Assembly: GCF_022539505.1 (NCBI RefSeq)
Contig: NC_061509.1
Location: forward strand, 212,498,254-212,562,253
Reading direction: 5' to 3'
DNA: 64,000 nucleotides
Source of the DNA: Lolium rigidum
Taxonomy: Eukaryota > Streptophyta > Magnoliopsida > Poales > Poaceae
How positions within the stretch are numbered: position 1 is the stretch's first letter; every line of letters begins with the position of its first letter. Made by a program: the position numbers and the translations under genes. A model generated the notes under the pieces. It worked only from the letters and a program-made list of their open reading frames with translations, was not told the origin of the DNA and searched no databases. This document shows, piece after piece, positions 47,640-59,179 of this stretch.

Positions 47640-48601
47640 TATGAATCTTATTCTCCGGACCATTCCGGAACTCCTCGTGATGTCCTGGATCCCATCCGAG
47701 ACTCCGAACAAAACTTCGATCTCCATTCCATATTCCATATCTACTTAAACGACATCAAACCTTAAGTGTGTCACCCTACGGTTCGCGAACTATGTAGACA
47801 TGGTTGAGACTTCTCTCCGACCAATAACCAATCGCGGGATCTGGAGATCCATAATGGCTCCCACATATTCAACGATGACTTTAGTGATCGATCGAACCAT
47901 TCACATACGATACCAATTCCCTTTGTCACGCGATATTTTACTTGTCCGAGGTTTGATCATCGGTATCACTCTATACCTTGTTCAACCTCGTCTCCCGACA
48001 AGTACTCTTTACTCGTACCGTGGTATGTGGTCTCTTATGAACTTATTCATATGCTTGCAAGACATTAGACGACATTCCACCGAGAGGGCCCGAGTATATC
48101 TATCCGTCATCGGGATGGACAAATCCCATCGTTGATCCATATGCCTCAACTCATACTTTCTCGGATACTTAATCCCACATTTATAACCACCCATTTACGC
48201 AGTGGCGTTTGATGTAATCAAAGTACCTTTCCGGTATAAGTGATTTACATGATCTCATGGTCGAAAGGACTAGGTAACTATGTATCGAAAGCTTATAGCA
48301 AATAACTTAATGACGTGATCTTATGCTACGCTTAATTTGGGTGTGTCCATTACATCATTCATATAATGACATAACCTGTTATTAATAACATCCAATGTTC
48401 ATGATCACGAAACCATGATCATCTATTAATCAACAAGCTAGTTATACAAGAGGCTTACTAGGGACTCTTTGTTGTTCACATAACACACATGTATCAATGT
48501 TTCGGTTAATACAATTATAGCATGGTATGTAAACATTATCATAAACACAAAGATATATTATAATAACCATTTATTATTGCCTCTTGGGCATATCTCCAAC
48601 A

Positions 48602-51168
48602 TGTTCGTCTTGTCTGAAGTAAGGGCGATTTTCATGATAAATGATTTGAGTATGCATATTGTTAGAGAAGAACATTGGGCCGCTAACTAAAGCCATGATC
48701 CATGGTGGAAGTTTCAGTTTGGACAATTAATCCTCAATCTCTTATGAGAATTTTAACTGTTGTTGAATGCTTATGCATTAAAGAGGAGTCCATTATCTGT
48801 TGTCTATGTTGTCCCGGTATGGATGTCTAAGTTGAGAATAATCAAAAGCAAGAAATCCAATGCAAACTTTCTCCTTAGACCTTTGTACAGGCGGCATAGA
48901 GGTACCCCTTTGTGACACTTGGTTGAAACATATGCTATGCAATGATAATCCATGTTAATCCAAGCTAATTAGGACAAGGTGCGAGCACTATTGGTATACT
49001 ATGCATGAGGCTTCCCTCTGCATTACTACCGTTGACAAAATTGTTTCTTGTTTTCAAAATAAAAAGCTCTAGCACAAATATAGTAATCCATGCTTCCCTC
49101 TGCGAAGGGCCTTTCTTCTACTTTATTGTTGAGTCAGTTTACCTACTTCTTTCTATCTCAGAAGCAAACACTTGTATCAACTGCGTGCATTGATTCTTAC
49201 ATGTTTACTTATTGCACTTGTTATATTACTTTGTGTTGACAATTATCCATGACATATACATGTTGAAGTTGAAAGCAACCGCTGAAACTTATATCTTCCT
49301 TTGTGTTGCTTCAATGCCTTTACTTAGAATTTATTGCTTTATGAGTAACTCTTATGCAAGTCTTATTGATGCTTGTCTTGAAAGTATTATTCATGAAAAG
49401 TCTTTGCTATATGATTCATTTGTTTACTCATTATCTTCATCATTGCTTCGAATCGCTGCATTCATCTCATATGCTTTACAATAGTATGATCAAGATTATG
49501 ATATCATGTCACTTCAGAAATTATCTTTGTTATCGTTTACCTACTCGAGGGCGAGTAGGAACTAAGCTTAGGGATGTTTGATACGTCCCAAACGTATCTA
49601 TAATTTCTTATGTTCCATGCTATTTTTATGATGATACTCACATGTTTTATACACATTATATGTCATTATTATGCATTTTCCGGCACTAACCTATTGACGA
49701 GATGCCGAAGAGCCGATTCTCTGTTTTCTAGCTGTTTTTGGTTTCAGAAATCCTAGTAAGGAAATATTCTCGGAATTGGACGAAATCAACGCCCGGGGGC
49801 TTATTTTTCCACGAAGCTTCCGGAAGACCGGAGGAGATACGAAGTGGGGCCACGGGCGCCGCCACACTAGGGCGGCGCGGCCTAGAGGGGGCCGCGCGGC
49901 CCTAGCGTGTGGGGCCCCGTGACGCCTTCCGACCTGCCCTTCCGCCTACTTAAAGCCTTCGTCACGAAACCCCCGGTACCGAGAGCCACGATACGGAAAA
50001 CCTTCCGGAGACGCCGCCGCCAATCCCATCTCGGGGATTCAGGAGATCGCCTCCGGCACCTCTGCGGAGAGGGGAATCATCTCCCGGAGGTCTCTTCATC
50101 GCCATGATCACCTCCGGATCGATGTGTGAGTAGTCCACCCCTGGACTATCGGTCCATAGCAGTAGCTAGATGGTTGTCTTCTCCTCATTGTGCTATCATG
50201 TTAGATCTTTTGAGCTGCCTATCATGATCAAGATCATCTATTTGTAATGCTACATGTTGTGTTTGTTGGGATCCGATGAATATTGAATACTATGTCAAGT
50301 TGATTATCAATCTATCATATATGTTGTTTATGTTCTTGCATGCTCTCCATTGCTAGTAGAGGCTCGGCCAAGTTGATACTTGTAACTCCAAGAGGGAGTA
50401 TTTATGCTCGATAGTGGATTCATGCCTCCATTAAATGCAGGACGAGTGACGGAAAGTTCTAAGGTTGTGGATGTGTTGTTGCCACTAGGGATAAAACATC
50501 GATGCTTTGTCTAAGGATATTTGTGTTGATTACATTACGCACCATACTTAATGCAATTGTCCGTTGTTTGCAACTTAATATCTGGAGGGGTTCGGATGAT
50601 AACTCGAAGGTGGACTTTTTAGGCATAGATGCATGTTGGATAGCGGTCTATGTACTTTGTCGTAATGCCCTGATTAAATCTCATAGTACTCATCACGATA
50701 TATGTATGTGCATTGTTATGCCTTCTTTATTTGTCAATTGCCCAACTGTAATTTGTTCACCCAACATCTGTTTATCTTATGGGAGAGACACCACTAGTGA
50801 ACTGTGGACCCCGGTCCAATTCTTTACATCTGAAATACAATCTACTGCAATTGTTCTTTCCTGTTCTTCGCAAACAAACATCATCATCCACACTATACAT
50901 CTAATCCTTTGTTTACAGCAAGCCGGTGAGATTGACAACCTCACTGTTACGTTGGGGCAAAGTACTGTGATTGTGTTGTGCAGGTTCCACGTTGGCGCCG
51001 GAATCCCTGGTGTTGCGCCGCACTACACTTCGCCACCAACAACCTTCACGTGCTCCTTGACTCCTACTGGTTCGATAACCTTGGTTTCTTACTGAGAGAA
51101 ACTTGCTACTGTGCGCATCACACCTTCCTCTTGGGGTTCCCAACGGACGTGTGCCTTACACGCCATCA
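48602..51168 (+). mobile_element. Gag-only-class LTR element I, 3' part
   Basis: Non-coding interior 48602-49578 is homologous to the complement of about 5026-6035 in A and to E. It ends AAGCTTAGGGATGTT before the 3' LTR (49579-51168), which starts TGATACGTCCCAAACGTATC and ends TTACACGCCATCA. The 5' part was displaced by F' and gap 2. GGGCT (51169-51173) is the expected right target duplication; its partner is not in view. Confidence 0.85.
49579..51168 (+). repeat. 3' LTR of element I (1,590 bp)
   Basis: Same layout and length as the B and E LTRs. The near-terminal palindrome is partly degraded. Overlapping frames at 50502-51205 are LTR sequence. Confidence 0.88.
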
Positions 51169-51216
51169 GGGCTCGAACGGCTGGAGATGCTCTCATGAGT
51201 CATGAGTCAGGAATTA

Positions 51217-52313
51217 GGGCCTCTCCAGCTGTTCGGCGCATTCCGGTCACCAAAAATGACCGTCTGCGTTCTTTTGGATCAGCCCGCAGACATCTAATTA
51301 CACGGTTTGCCGCGATTGACCGTTTTCGTCAAGATGCTCCTAGCGGCCCAACACATTTTAATGTAATTTTAATTTATAATATAATCATTTACATAGTGTT
51401 GAAAATAAGTAAATAGGCAAGAAAATAGCCCTAGCTAACAATGGTGTCCGCCATGCCTTCCTAGTTTTCGCCGTCGTCGAAGACCGGAGGAGCCCAAGGC
51501 CACGACCAATGTACATACTGTTGACGCGTCATAGGCGGTGCTGGTGCAAGAGAAGGCGGTGCTGGAGCGGGAGGAGGCGACAGAGGGGTCGGTGGCCTTC
51601 CTTAGGCTAGCTCGGAGGCCCGCAATTGGATGGCGAGGCCATCCCATTGACCGAGGTTGTCGAGCTCTCTGTTGGCAATGGCCATCTCCATGGCCTCGCC
51701 CTCCGTGAGGTCCGGCGGTTGGAGTTCGTCCTCCTCCTCGTCGTAGCGGGCGTGGCACCTGTTTGAAGAAGTCCACGCCGCCTAGGTAACCGTCGCGGTG
51801 GCGCGGGTCGAAGTCCACTTCCTGAAGGTGGACCAGTTGTAGGATTCCAGGGCGAAGGCCGGATCCTAGCGTACATCCGGCGGGGGGATGAACTGACTGT
51901 GGCGGATCTCATATTGCCATTGACGGCCCTCGTGCGGCATCGGAGGCACCTTGACAAGGCGGTAGTTGAGGTACCAGCCGCCGCTCAGCATACCCGCATC
52001 CGACCAAGGGATTGGCCGGTTCTCCTCCAAAAACCGGTGGGTGAGTTCCACCGGCACGTACCAGCGGTAGCGCGAGGTTTTCGCCTTCTTCGCACCAGAG
52101 GACCGGTCCTCGCAGTCGTGCTTCGTCTTGGGGAACGGCCAGCCCTTTCCCATGGCAATGTTGGTGGCGGTTGGTTGTGGGCGTGGTGTGGCTGCATTGG
52201 CCCTCTTTAAAAGGTTGGGCGCTGCCTTCAACTGGCGGGACGCCCAAACGCCGCCCGCGCCAACACTGGCGCGTGGAGGCGAGATATTGCATTGAAGCGG
52301 CGTGAGGAATCGA
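51217..52313 (-). mobile_element. Harbinger-like element J, truncated
   Basis: GGGCCTCTCCAGCTG at 51217 is preceded by TTA (51214-51216), fitting a PIF/Harbinger-type terminus and target. A second terminus-like GGCTGGAGATGCTC lies just before it (about 51179-51193). The other end of J is not visible, probably removed or displaced by CACTA K at 52314. Superfamily assignment is tentative. Confidence 0.45.
51430..52153 (-). pseudogene. Repeat-associated unknown ORF in J
   Basis: From the ATG at 52153 the frame gives MGKGWPFPKTKHDC, then RYRWYVPVELTHRFLEENRP and a SDAGMLSGGWYLN block. I recognise this as a recurrent hypothetical protein of grass repeats, with no known function. A TAG at 51866-51868 interrupts it; the same frame continues with DPAFALESYNWSTF, then shifts (VDFDPRHRDGYLGGVDFF). 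The C-terminal half is low-complexity and acidic or proline-rich in alternate frames. I see no DDE or Myb-type motif, so it is not an obvious transposase. A missing partner ORF may have lain in the lost half of J. Confidence 0.5.
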
Positions 52314-52530
52314 CACTGGTGGAAAAAGGGCCTTTGGTCGCGGTTCGCAACTGCCATTAGTCGCGGTTGCGCAACCGCGACCAAAGTAGCGCGACTAAAG
52401 CCCTCCCCCTTAGTCGCGGTCGCTACGAACCGCGACTAAAGGCCCGTCCACGTGGGCGCTGGGCGACCGTCGGGGCGGAGGCCCTTTGGTCGCGGTTCTT
52501 CGGCCGACCGCGACTAAAGGCCGCCGCGGG
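52314..52530. repeat. Terminal and subterminal repeats of K
   Basis: After the terminus, TTTGGTCGCGGTT and TTAGTCGCGGT-type motifs recur in both orientations (for example near 52333, 52358, 52370, 52411, 52428, 52485 and 52510). In CACTA elements such subterminal repeats bind the transposase. Confidence 0.85.
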
Positions 52531-52796
52531 TTTAGGGTTTTAGGCCCCCCTAAACCCTGCCCCCCTAAACCTGTTTTCTGTTTAATTTGTATTGTTTTAT
52601 TTCTTTTGTGCTTTATTGTAATTTTGAAGGAGTTTCACATATTCTACGGTACTACATACATACATGCATGCATATGAATGTACAATTTCAAACAAATTTG
52701 AAATTAGAACCAAAAAGAATTCAAGAGGAATATACAATATATATTCAATATCATCGGATGACCATATACAAGTTTGAACAAGTTTCCATACATAAT

Positions 52797-54082
52797 TTAA
52801 TGCATGTATAGTTCTACGTCCTCTACGTAGTGTTTTCCTGTAGGATCGATGACTTCCCTCGCGAACCATCCAGCTAGTTCCTCCTGAAGTGGTCGGAAGC
52901 GAGCTTCGGACTAAGCGTCATCCGGAGGTTATTCCTCTTGATGTTGAGCTCATCCGACTGGTCCCGCTCATTGGTGTATCTCCGGATCCTCTCACAAACA
53001 TAGTATCCACATAGATTGGTCCCCGGTGGCTGAATATCCCCGATCGTCCGCACTTCCCTTTTAAAATGTAGCTCTTTTTTGAATTCACCGACCTTTTCAT
53101 CTACGAACCGTCTCCAAACCCTACGAGGCAAAGAAAATTAAATGAACAAGAGAGTTATTAATTAGTTACTTGATATTAGGAAATGATGAACGAAATAGGC
53201 CGATCGATATAGAGCGCAAATGAATGAAAACAATTACTTTTGCATCATTTTTCTCATGTCAGCCCAAAGCGCCGCATCCATATTCGGAGAGTCGTGGACG
53301 AGAACCGTGGAGGTGTGAATTTGAATTACCATCGAGAATCCGAGTGGAACTCGCGGACACGATACATGCACAATCATGCATATATAACTCATCGATTAGC
53401 CACATACCATGCATGGAGAGTAAACAAAAGAGAATGTGCTCAAGACAGAAACACTCACCCAAAATGGTAAGGAAATAGAATATCACTTTTGAGTTGTTGT
53501 TTTCTAATAAACCGAAACAGGTCTTCCTCCACGTCGTCGGGGTGGTGTTTTAACACATATGAATTAACGATGTGTGGGTCAATGAACCCAACATCATTGA
53601 TGTTCCTTATTTGCATTTCCAGCTTCTTCATTCCGCATAATAGCGTAGACAACAAGATAGTTAGGACAATATATAGTGCAGGCAATGAACGAGATGGGGT
53701 AGAAATTAATAAATCACTTACAGAACGTAGCAACTGATGATAGATTTGTCGAGGTCGCGCGGATTGAACAGCTGGAACAATTCACTCCGATGAATTGTTA
53801 TATAGTAATGTTTGTAGTGATGCTCAACTCTAACTTCCGCATAAATATAGTCTTTGGCGTTTTTAAGTTTTATGTAACTCTTGTACCAATTTAGCAGACC
53901 TTTCATTTGTCGAGGTAGATCCTCTTCCTGCGCAGGCTCGACGAGAGGGGCATTCTTCACATATGTAAAAACTACGTCCTTCATTGGCGCCTCATCAAGG
54001 CCTAACAGTGCACGAAGAGTGATACCTAAGTCGGCCGCTTGTTCTCTGGCACTCGTTACAGTCAATCCATGTGCTGCCGCAG
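52797..54082 (-). pseudogene. Ulp1-type protease region of the K gene
   Basis: Minus-strand exons follow the E insertion: 54082 to about 53720 (..ITIHRSELFQLFNPRDLDKS..), 53632-53459 (KKLEMQIRNINDVGFIDPHI..), 53349-53238 and 53120-52797. Together they resemble the C-terminal Ulp1-like cysteine protease region of plant CACTA proteins. The His-bearing FHW, Asp-bearing LVHDS, and PPGTNLCGYYVC with the likely nucleophile Cys are all readable. Damage is clear. The acceptor before KKLEMQ reads GG at 53633-53634 instead of AG. Two single-base insertions disturb FHWIL-M. A shift near 52905 separates LSPKLAS from the LQEELAGWFAREVIDP tail. It could not be translated intact even without E. Confidence 0.72.
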
Positions 54083-55670
54083 TGATGCGTGTAATTGACA
54101 CGTCCGTTGGGAACCCCAAGAGGAAGGTGTGATGCGCACAGCGGCAAGTTTCCCTCAGTTAGAAACCAAGGTTTAATCGAACCAGTAGGAGTCAAGAAGC
54201 ACGTTGAAGGTTGATGGCGGCGGGATGTAGTGCGGCGCAACATTCCGGCGCCAACGTGGAACCTGCACAACACAACCAAAGTACTTTGCCCCAACGAAAC
54301 AGTGAGGTTGTCAATCTCACCGGCTTGCTGTAACAAAGGGTTAACCGTATTGTGTGGAAGATGATTGTTTGCGAGAGAAAATAGTAAAACAAGTATTGCA
54401 GCAGATTTGTATTTCAGTATTAAAAGAATGGACCGGGGTCCACAGTTCACTAGAGGTGTCTCTCCCATAAGATAAAAGCATGTTGGGTGAACAAATTACG
54501 AGTCGGGCAATTTACAAATAGAGAGGGCATAACAATGCACATACATGACATGATAAGTATAGTGAGATTTAATTGGGCATTACGACAAAGTACATAGACC
54601 GCCATCCAATCGCATCTATGCCTAAAAAGTCCACCTTCGAGGTTATCGTCCGAACCCCCTCCAGGTATTAAGTTGCTAACAACGAGACAATTGCATTAAG
54701 TATGGTGCGTAATGTAATCAACAACTACATCCTCGGACATAGCGCCAATGTTTTATCCCTAGTGGCAACAGCACAACACAACCTTAGAACTTTACATCAC
54801 TCGTCCCGAGTGTCAATGCGGGCATGAACCCACTATCGAGCATAAGTACTCCCTCTTGGAGTTAAAAGTAAAAACTTGGCCAGAGCCTCTACTAGAAACG
54901 GAGAGCATGCAAGATCATAAACAACACATGTATAATAACTTGATAATTAACATGACATAGTATTCTCTATCCATCGGATCCCGACAAACACAACATATAG
55001 AATTACGGATAGATGATCTTGATCATGTTAGGCAGCTCACAAGATCCAACAATGAAGCACAATGAGGAGAAGACAACCATCTAGCTACTGCTATGGACCC
55101 ATAGTCCAGGGGTGAACTACTCACTCATCACTCCGGAGGCGACCATGGCGGCGTAGAGTCCTCCGGGAGATGATTCCCCTCTCCGGCAGGGTGCCGGAGG
55201 CGATCTCTGGATCCCCCGAGATGGGATCGGCGGCGGCGGCGTCTCGCAAGGTTTTCCGTATCGTGGCTCTCGGTGCGGGGGTTTCGTCATGGAGACTTTT
55301 TATAGGCGGAAGGGCAGGTCAAGAGGCGGCACGGGGGCCCCACACCACAGGGCCGCGCGGCCAAGGGGGGCCGCGCCGCCTAGGGTGTGGCCCCTCCGTG
55401 GCCCCTCTTCGTCTCTCCTTCGGACTTCGGAAGCTTCCCGAGAAAATAGGCCCCCGGGCTTTGATTTCGTCCAATTCCGAGAATATTTCGTTACTAGGAT
55501 TTCTGAAACCAAAAACAGCAGAAAACAGCAAGCTGGCACTTCGGCATCTTGTTAATAGGTTAGTTCCGGAAAATGCACGAATATGACATAAAGTGTGCAT
55601 AAAACATGTAGGTATCATCAATAATATGGCATAGAACATAAGAAATTATCGATACGTCGGAGACGTATCA
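54083..55670 (-). repeat. 3' LTR of element E (1,588 bp)
   Basis: Minus-strand TGATACGTCTCCGACGTATC start at 55670 and CACGCATCA end at 54083. Differs from the 5' LTR by small indels, such as seven bases missing near 54242. Frames at 53995-54468 and 55170-55639 are LTR sequence. Confidence 0.92.
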
Positions 55671-58259
55671 AGCATCCCCAAGCTTAGTTACTGCTCGTCC
55701 CGAGCAGGTAAAACGTTAACAAAGATAATTTCTGAAGTGATATGCCATCATAACCTTGATCATACTATTTGTAAACATATGTAGTGGATGCAGCGATCAA
55801 AACAATGGTGATGACATGAGTAAACGAGGTGAATCATATAGCAAAGACTTTTCATGAATAGTACTTAAAGACAAGCATCAATAAGTCTTGCATAAGAGTT
55901 AACTCATAAAGCAATAAATCAAAGTAAAGGTATTGAAGCAACACGAAGGAAGATTAAGTTTCAGCGGTTGCTTTCAACTTGTAACATGTATATCTCATGG
56001 ATAATTGTCAACATAGAGTAATATAACAAGTACAATATGAAAGTATGTAGGAATCAATGCACGGTTCACACAAGTGTTTGCTTCTTGAGGTGGAGAGAAA
56101 TAGGTGAACTGACTCAACATAAAAGTAAAGAGAATGGTCCTTCAAAGAGGAAAGCATCGATTGCTATATTTGTGCTAGAGCTTTTATTTTGAAAACATGA
56201 AACAATTTTTTCAACGGTAGTAATAAAGCATATGAGTTATGAAAGTTATATCTTACAAGTTGCAAGTCTCATGCATAGTATACTAATAGTGCCCGCACCT
56301 TGTCCTAATTAACTTGGACTACCGGATCTTTGCAATGCACATGTTTTGACCAAGTGTCACAATGGGGTACCTCCATGCCGCCTGTACAAAGGTCTAAGGA
56401 GAAAGCTCGCATTTTGGATTTCTCGCTTTTGATTATTCTCAACTTAGACATCCATACCGGGACAACATGGACAACGAGATAATGGACTCCTCTTTAATGC
56501 ATAAGCATGTGGCAACAATTATTATTCTCATATGAGATTGAGGATATATGTCCAAACCGAAACTTCCACCATGAATCATGGCTTTAGTTAGCGGCCCAAA
56601 GTTCTTCTCTAACAATATGCATGCTCCAACCATGAAGGTGGTAGATCTCTCTTGCTTCAGACAAGACGGACATGCATAGCAACTCACATGATATTCAACA
56701 AAGAATATTTGATGGCGTCCCCAGAAACATGGTTATCGCTCAACAAGCAACTTAATAAGAGATAAAGTGCATAAGTACATATTCAATACCACAATAGTTT
56801 TTAAGCTATTTGTCCCATGAGCTATATATTGCAAAGGTGAATGATGGAATTTTAAAGGTAGCACTCAAGCAATTTACTTTGGAATGGCGGATAAATACCA
56901 TGTAGTAGGTAGGTATGGTGGACACAAATGGCATAGTGGTTGGCTCAAGTATTTTGGATGCATGAGAAGTATTCCCTCTCGATACAAGGTTTAGGCTAGC
57001 AAGGTTATTTGAAACAAACACAAGGATGAACGAGTACAGCAAAACTCACATAAAAGACATATGGTAAACATTATAAGACTCCATACCGTCTTCCTTGTTG
57101 TTCAAAACTCAATACTAGATGTTATCTAGACTCTAGAGAAACTAAATATGCAAACCAAATTAGCAAGCTCTAAGTATTTCTTCATTAATGGGTGCAAAGT
57201 ATATGATGCAAGAGCTTAAACATGAGCACAACAATTGCCAAGTATCAAATTATCCAAGACATTTTAGAGTTACTACATGTAGCATTTTCCAATTCCAACC
57301 ATATAACAATTTAACGAAGAAGAAACTTCGCCATGAATACTATGAGTAGAGCCTAAGGACATATTTGTCCATATGCAACAGCGGAGCGTGTCTCTCTCCC
57401 ATAAAGTGAATGCTAGGATCCATTTTATTCAAACAAAACAAAAAACAAAAACAAACCGACGCTCCAAGCAAAGTACATAAGATGTGGCCGAATAAAAATA
57501 TAGTCTCGGGGGAGGAACCCGATAATGTTGTCGATGAAGAAGGGGATGCCTTGGGCATCCCCAAGCTTAGACGCTTGAGTCTTCTTAATATATACGAGGG
57601 TGAACCACCGGGGCATCCCCAAGCTTAGAGCTTTCACTCTCCTTAATCATATTGCATCATACTCCTCTCTTGATCCTTGAAAACTTCCTCCACACCAAAC
57701 TCGAAACAACTCATTAGAGGGTTAGTGCATAATAAAAATTCACATGTTCAGAGGTGACACAATCATTCTTAACACTTCTGGACATTGCATAAAGATACTG
57801 GACATTAGTGGATCAAAGAAATTCATCCAACATAGCAAAAGAGGCAATGCGAAATAAAAGACAGAATCTGTCAAAACAGAACAGTCCGTAAAGATGGATT
57901 TTATTAGGCCACCAGACTTGCTCAAACGAAAATGCTCAAATTGAATGAAAGTTGCGTACATATCTGAGGATCATGCTCGTAAATTGGCGTAATTTTCTGA
58001 GCTACCTACAGGGAGATAGACCCAGATTCGTGACAGCAAAGAATTCTGAAACTGCGCAGTAATCCAAATCTAGTACTTACTTTTCTATCAAAGACTTTAC
58101 TTGGCACAACAAAACTCAAAACTAAGATAAGGAGAGGTTGCTACAGTACTAAACAACTTCCAAGACACAAATATAAAACAAAGTACTGTAGTAAAACATG
58201 GGTTGTCTCCCATAAGCGCTTTTCTTTAACGCCTTTCAGCTAGGCGCAGAAAGTGTAAC
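55671..58259 (-). other. Non-coding interior of element E
   Basis: Starts after the gag stop with TACACTTTCTGCGCCTAGC and ends in the purine-rich AAGCTTGGGGATGCT next to the 3' LTR. It is collinear with A, B and I. The long non-coding 3' interior in place of pol is shared by the whole group. Confidence 0.85.
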
Positions 58260-58922
58260 TCAAGTAACATCGAGAGACGAAGCATCAACATCATTACCAG
58301 CGGTGTTGGGAGTTTTATCAATTTTAGGCCTATAGTAATTCTTTGGTTTAGGCACCTTAGAGACATACATGAATTTTTGCTCCTTACCCACATAAGCTTT
58401 CTCATTAAATTTAAGAGAAGAAAAAGTTGAACCCAATTTTCCCATAGCTTCTTCAAGTTTACCAATTCTATGGGTTTGATTATCATGGATAGCACAAGTT
58501 TCTAGAGTAGCAATTCTTTCATTAATTCCTCCTAGGATTTTATCAAGTTTATCGGTATTATCAAGTAATATTTCCAATTTAGTTTCAACACTACAATTTT
58601 TCTCTATGGTTTCCAATTTTTTCATAACATCCTCAAGGGAGGTTTCACTTTTAGTTCCATTAACAGGTGGTGTTCCAAATAAACTCTCAATAATGCAGCT
58701 AGCTTCTAAAGCGGGAGCACCTAGGAAGTTACCTCCCGCGAGACAATCAAGAACATATCTATTCCAGCTAGAGATACCAACATAAAAATTCCTGAGTAGA
58801 ATAGTAGTGGAGTGTTTCTTAGTGCACCTATTATGGGCATCACTAATTCTATACCAAGCATCTTTTAAACATTCTCCCCCTTGTTGCTTAAATGAACGAA
58901 CTTCAACTTCGGGATTACTCAT
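58260..58922 (-). CDS. Gag-like capsid protein of element E
   Basis: A 220-residue uninterrupted frame with the Met start MSNPEVEVRSF. Residues about 12-65 (GECLKDAWYRISDAHNRCTK through SSWNRYVLDCLAGGNFL) match the retrotransposon gag domain of Athila-type Gypsy elements, which assembles particles and packages RNA. Residues about 95-150 are a predicted coiled-coil-like stretch (VMKKLETIEKN, KLDKILGGINERIATLE). The C-terminus is basic (SKVPKPKNYYRPKIDK). There is no zinc knuckle, protease or pol. It lies shortly inside the 5' LTR as expected. The frame is intact, unlike every other gag in the window. Autonomous relatives have a longer gag-pol, so this is a reduced version. Confidence 0.75.
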   Translation of the reverse strand: MSNPEVEVRSFKQQGGECLKDAWYRISDAHNRCTKKHSTTILLRNFYVGISSWNRYVLDCLAGGNFLGAPALEASCIIESLFGTPPVNGTKSETSLEDVMKKLETIEKNCSVETKLEILLDNTDKLDKILGGINERIATLETCAIHDNQTHRIGKLEEAMGKLGSTFSSLKFNEKAYVGKEQKFMYVSKVPKPKNYYRPKIDKTPNTAGNDVDASSLDVT

Positions 58923-59151
58923 TTTAGCGATAGCAAATAAGGCAAACTAGATAAAGTAAATGCAGGTAAACTAATTTTTTTTTTGTGCTTTTGATATAGC
59001 AAACAAGACAGTAAATAAAGTAAAGCTAGCAACTAATTTTTTTGTGTTTTGATATAAGTGCAGCAAACAAAGTAGTAAATAAAATAAAGCAAGACAAAAA
59101 CAAAGTAAAGAGATTGAGAAGTGGAGACTCCCCTTGCGGCGTGTCTTGATC

Positions 59152-59169
59152 TCCCCGACAACGGCGCCG
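59152..59169 (-). other. Primer-binding site (tRNA-Asp type) of E
   Basis: On the minus strand CGGCGCCGTTGTCGGGGA lies about 10 bases inside the 5' LTR. It matches the tRNA-Asp primer site used by Athila-like elements with one difference. Confidence 0.75.
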
Positions 59170-59179
59170 GAAATTTGCT

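Larger units (their letters stand above)
39277..48601 (-). mobile_element. Angela-like LTR F' with two insertions
   Basis: Minus-strand LTR pieces at 39277-39307, 45543-46218 and 47640-48601 are collinear with the F LTR. Element G separates the first two and element H the last two. The LTR start TGTTGGAGATATGCCC lies at 48601, followed by TGTTC (48602-48606) in element I. The left end is lost in gap 2. The frame at 47800-48135 is LTR sequence, not a gene. Confidence 0.85.
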
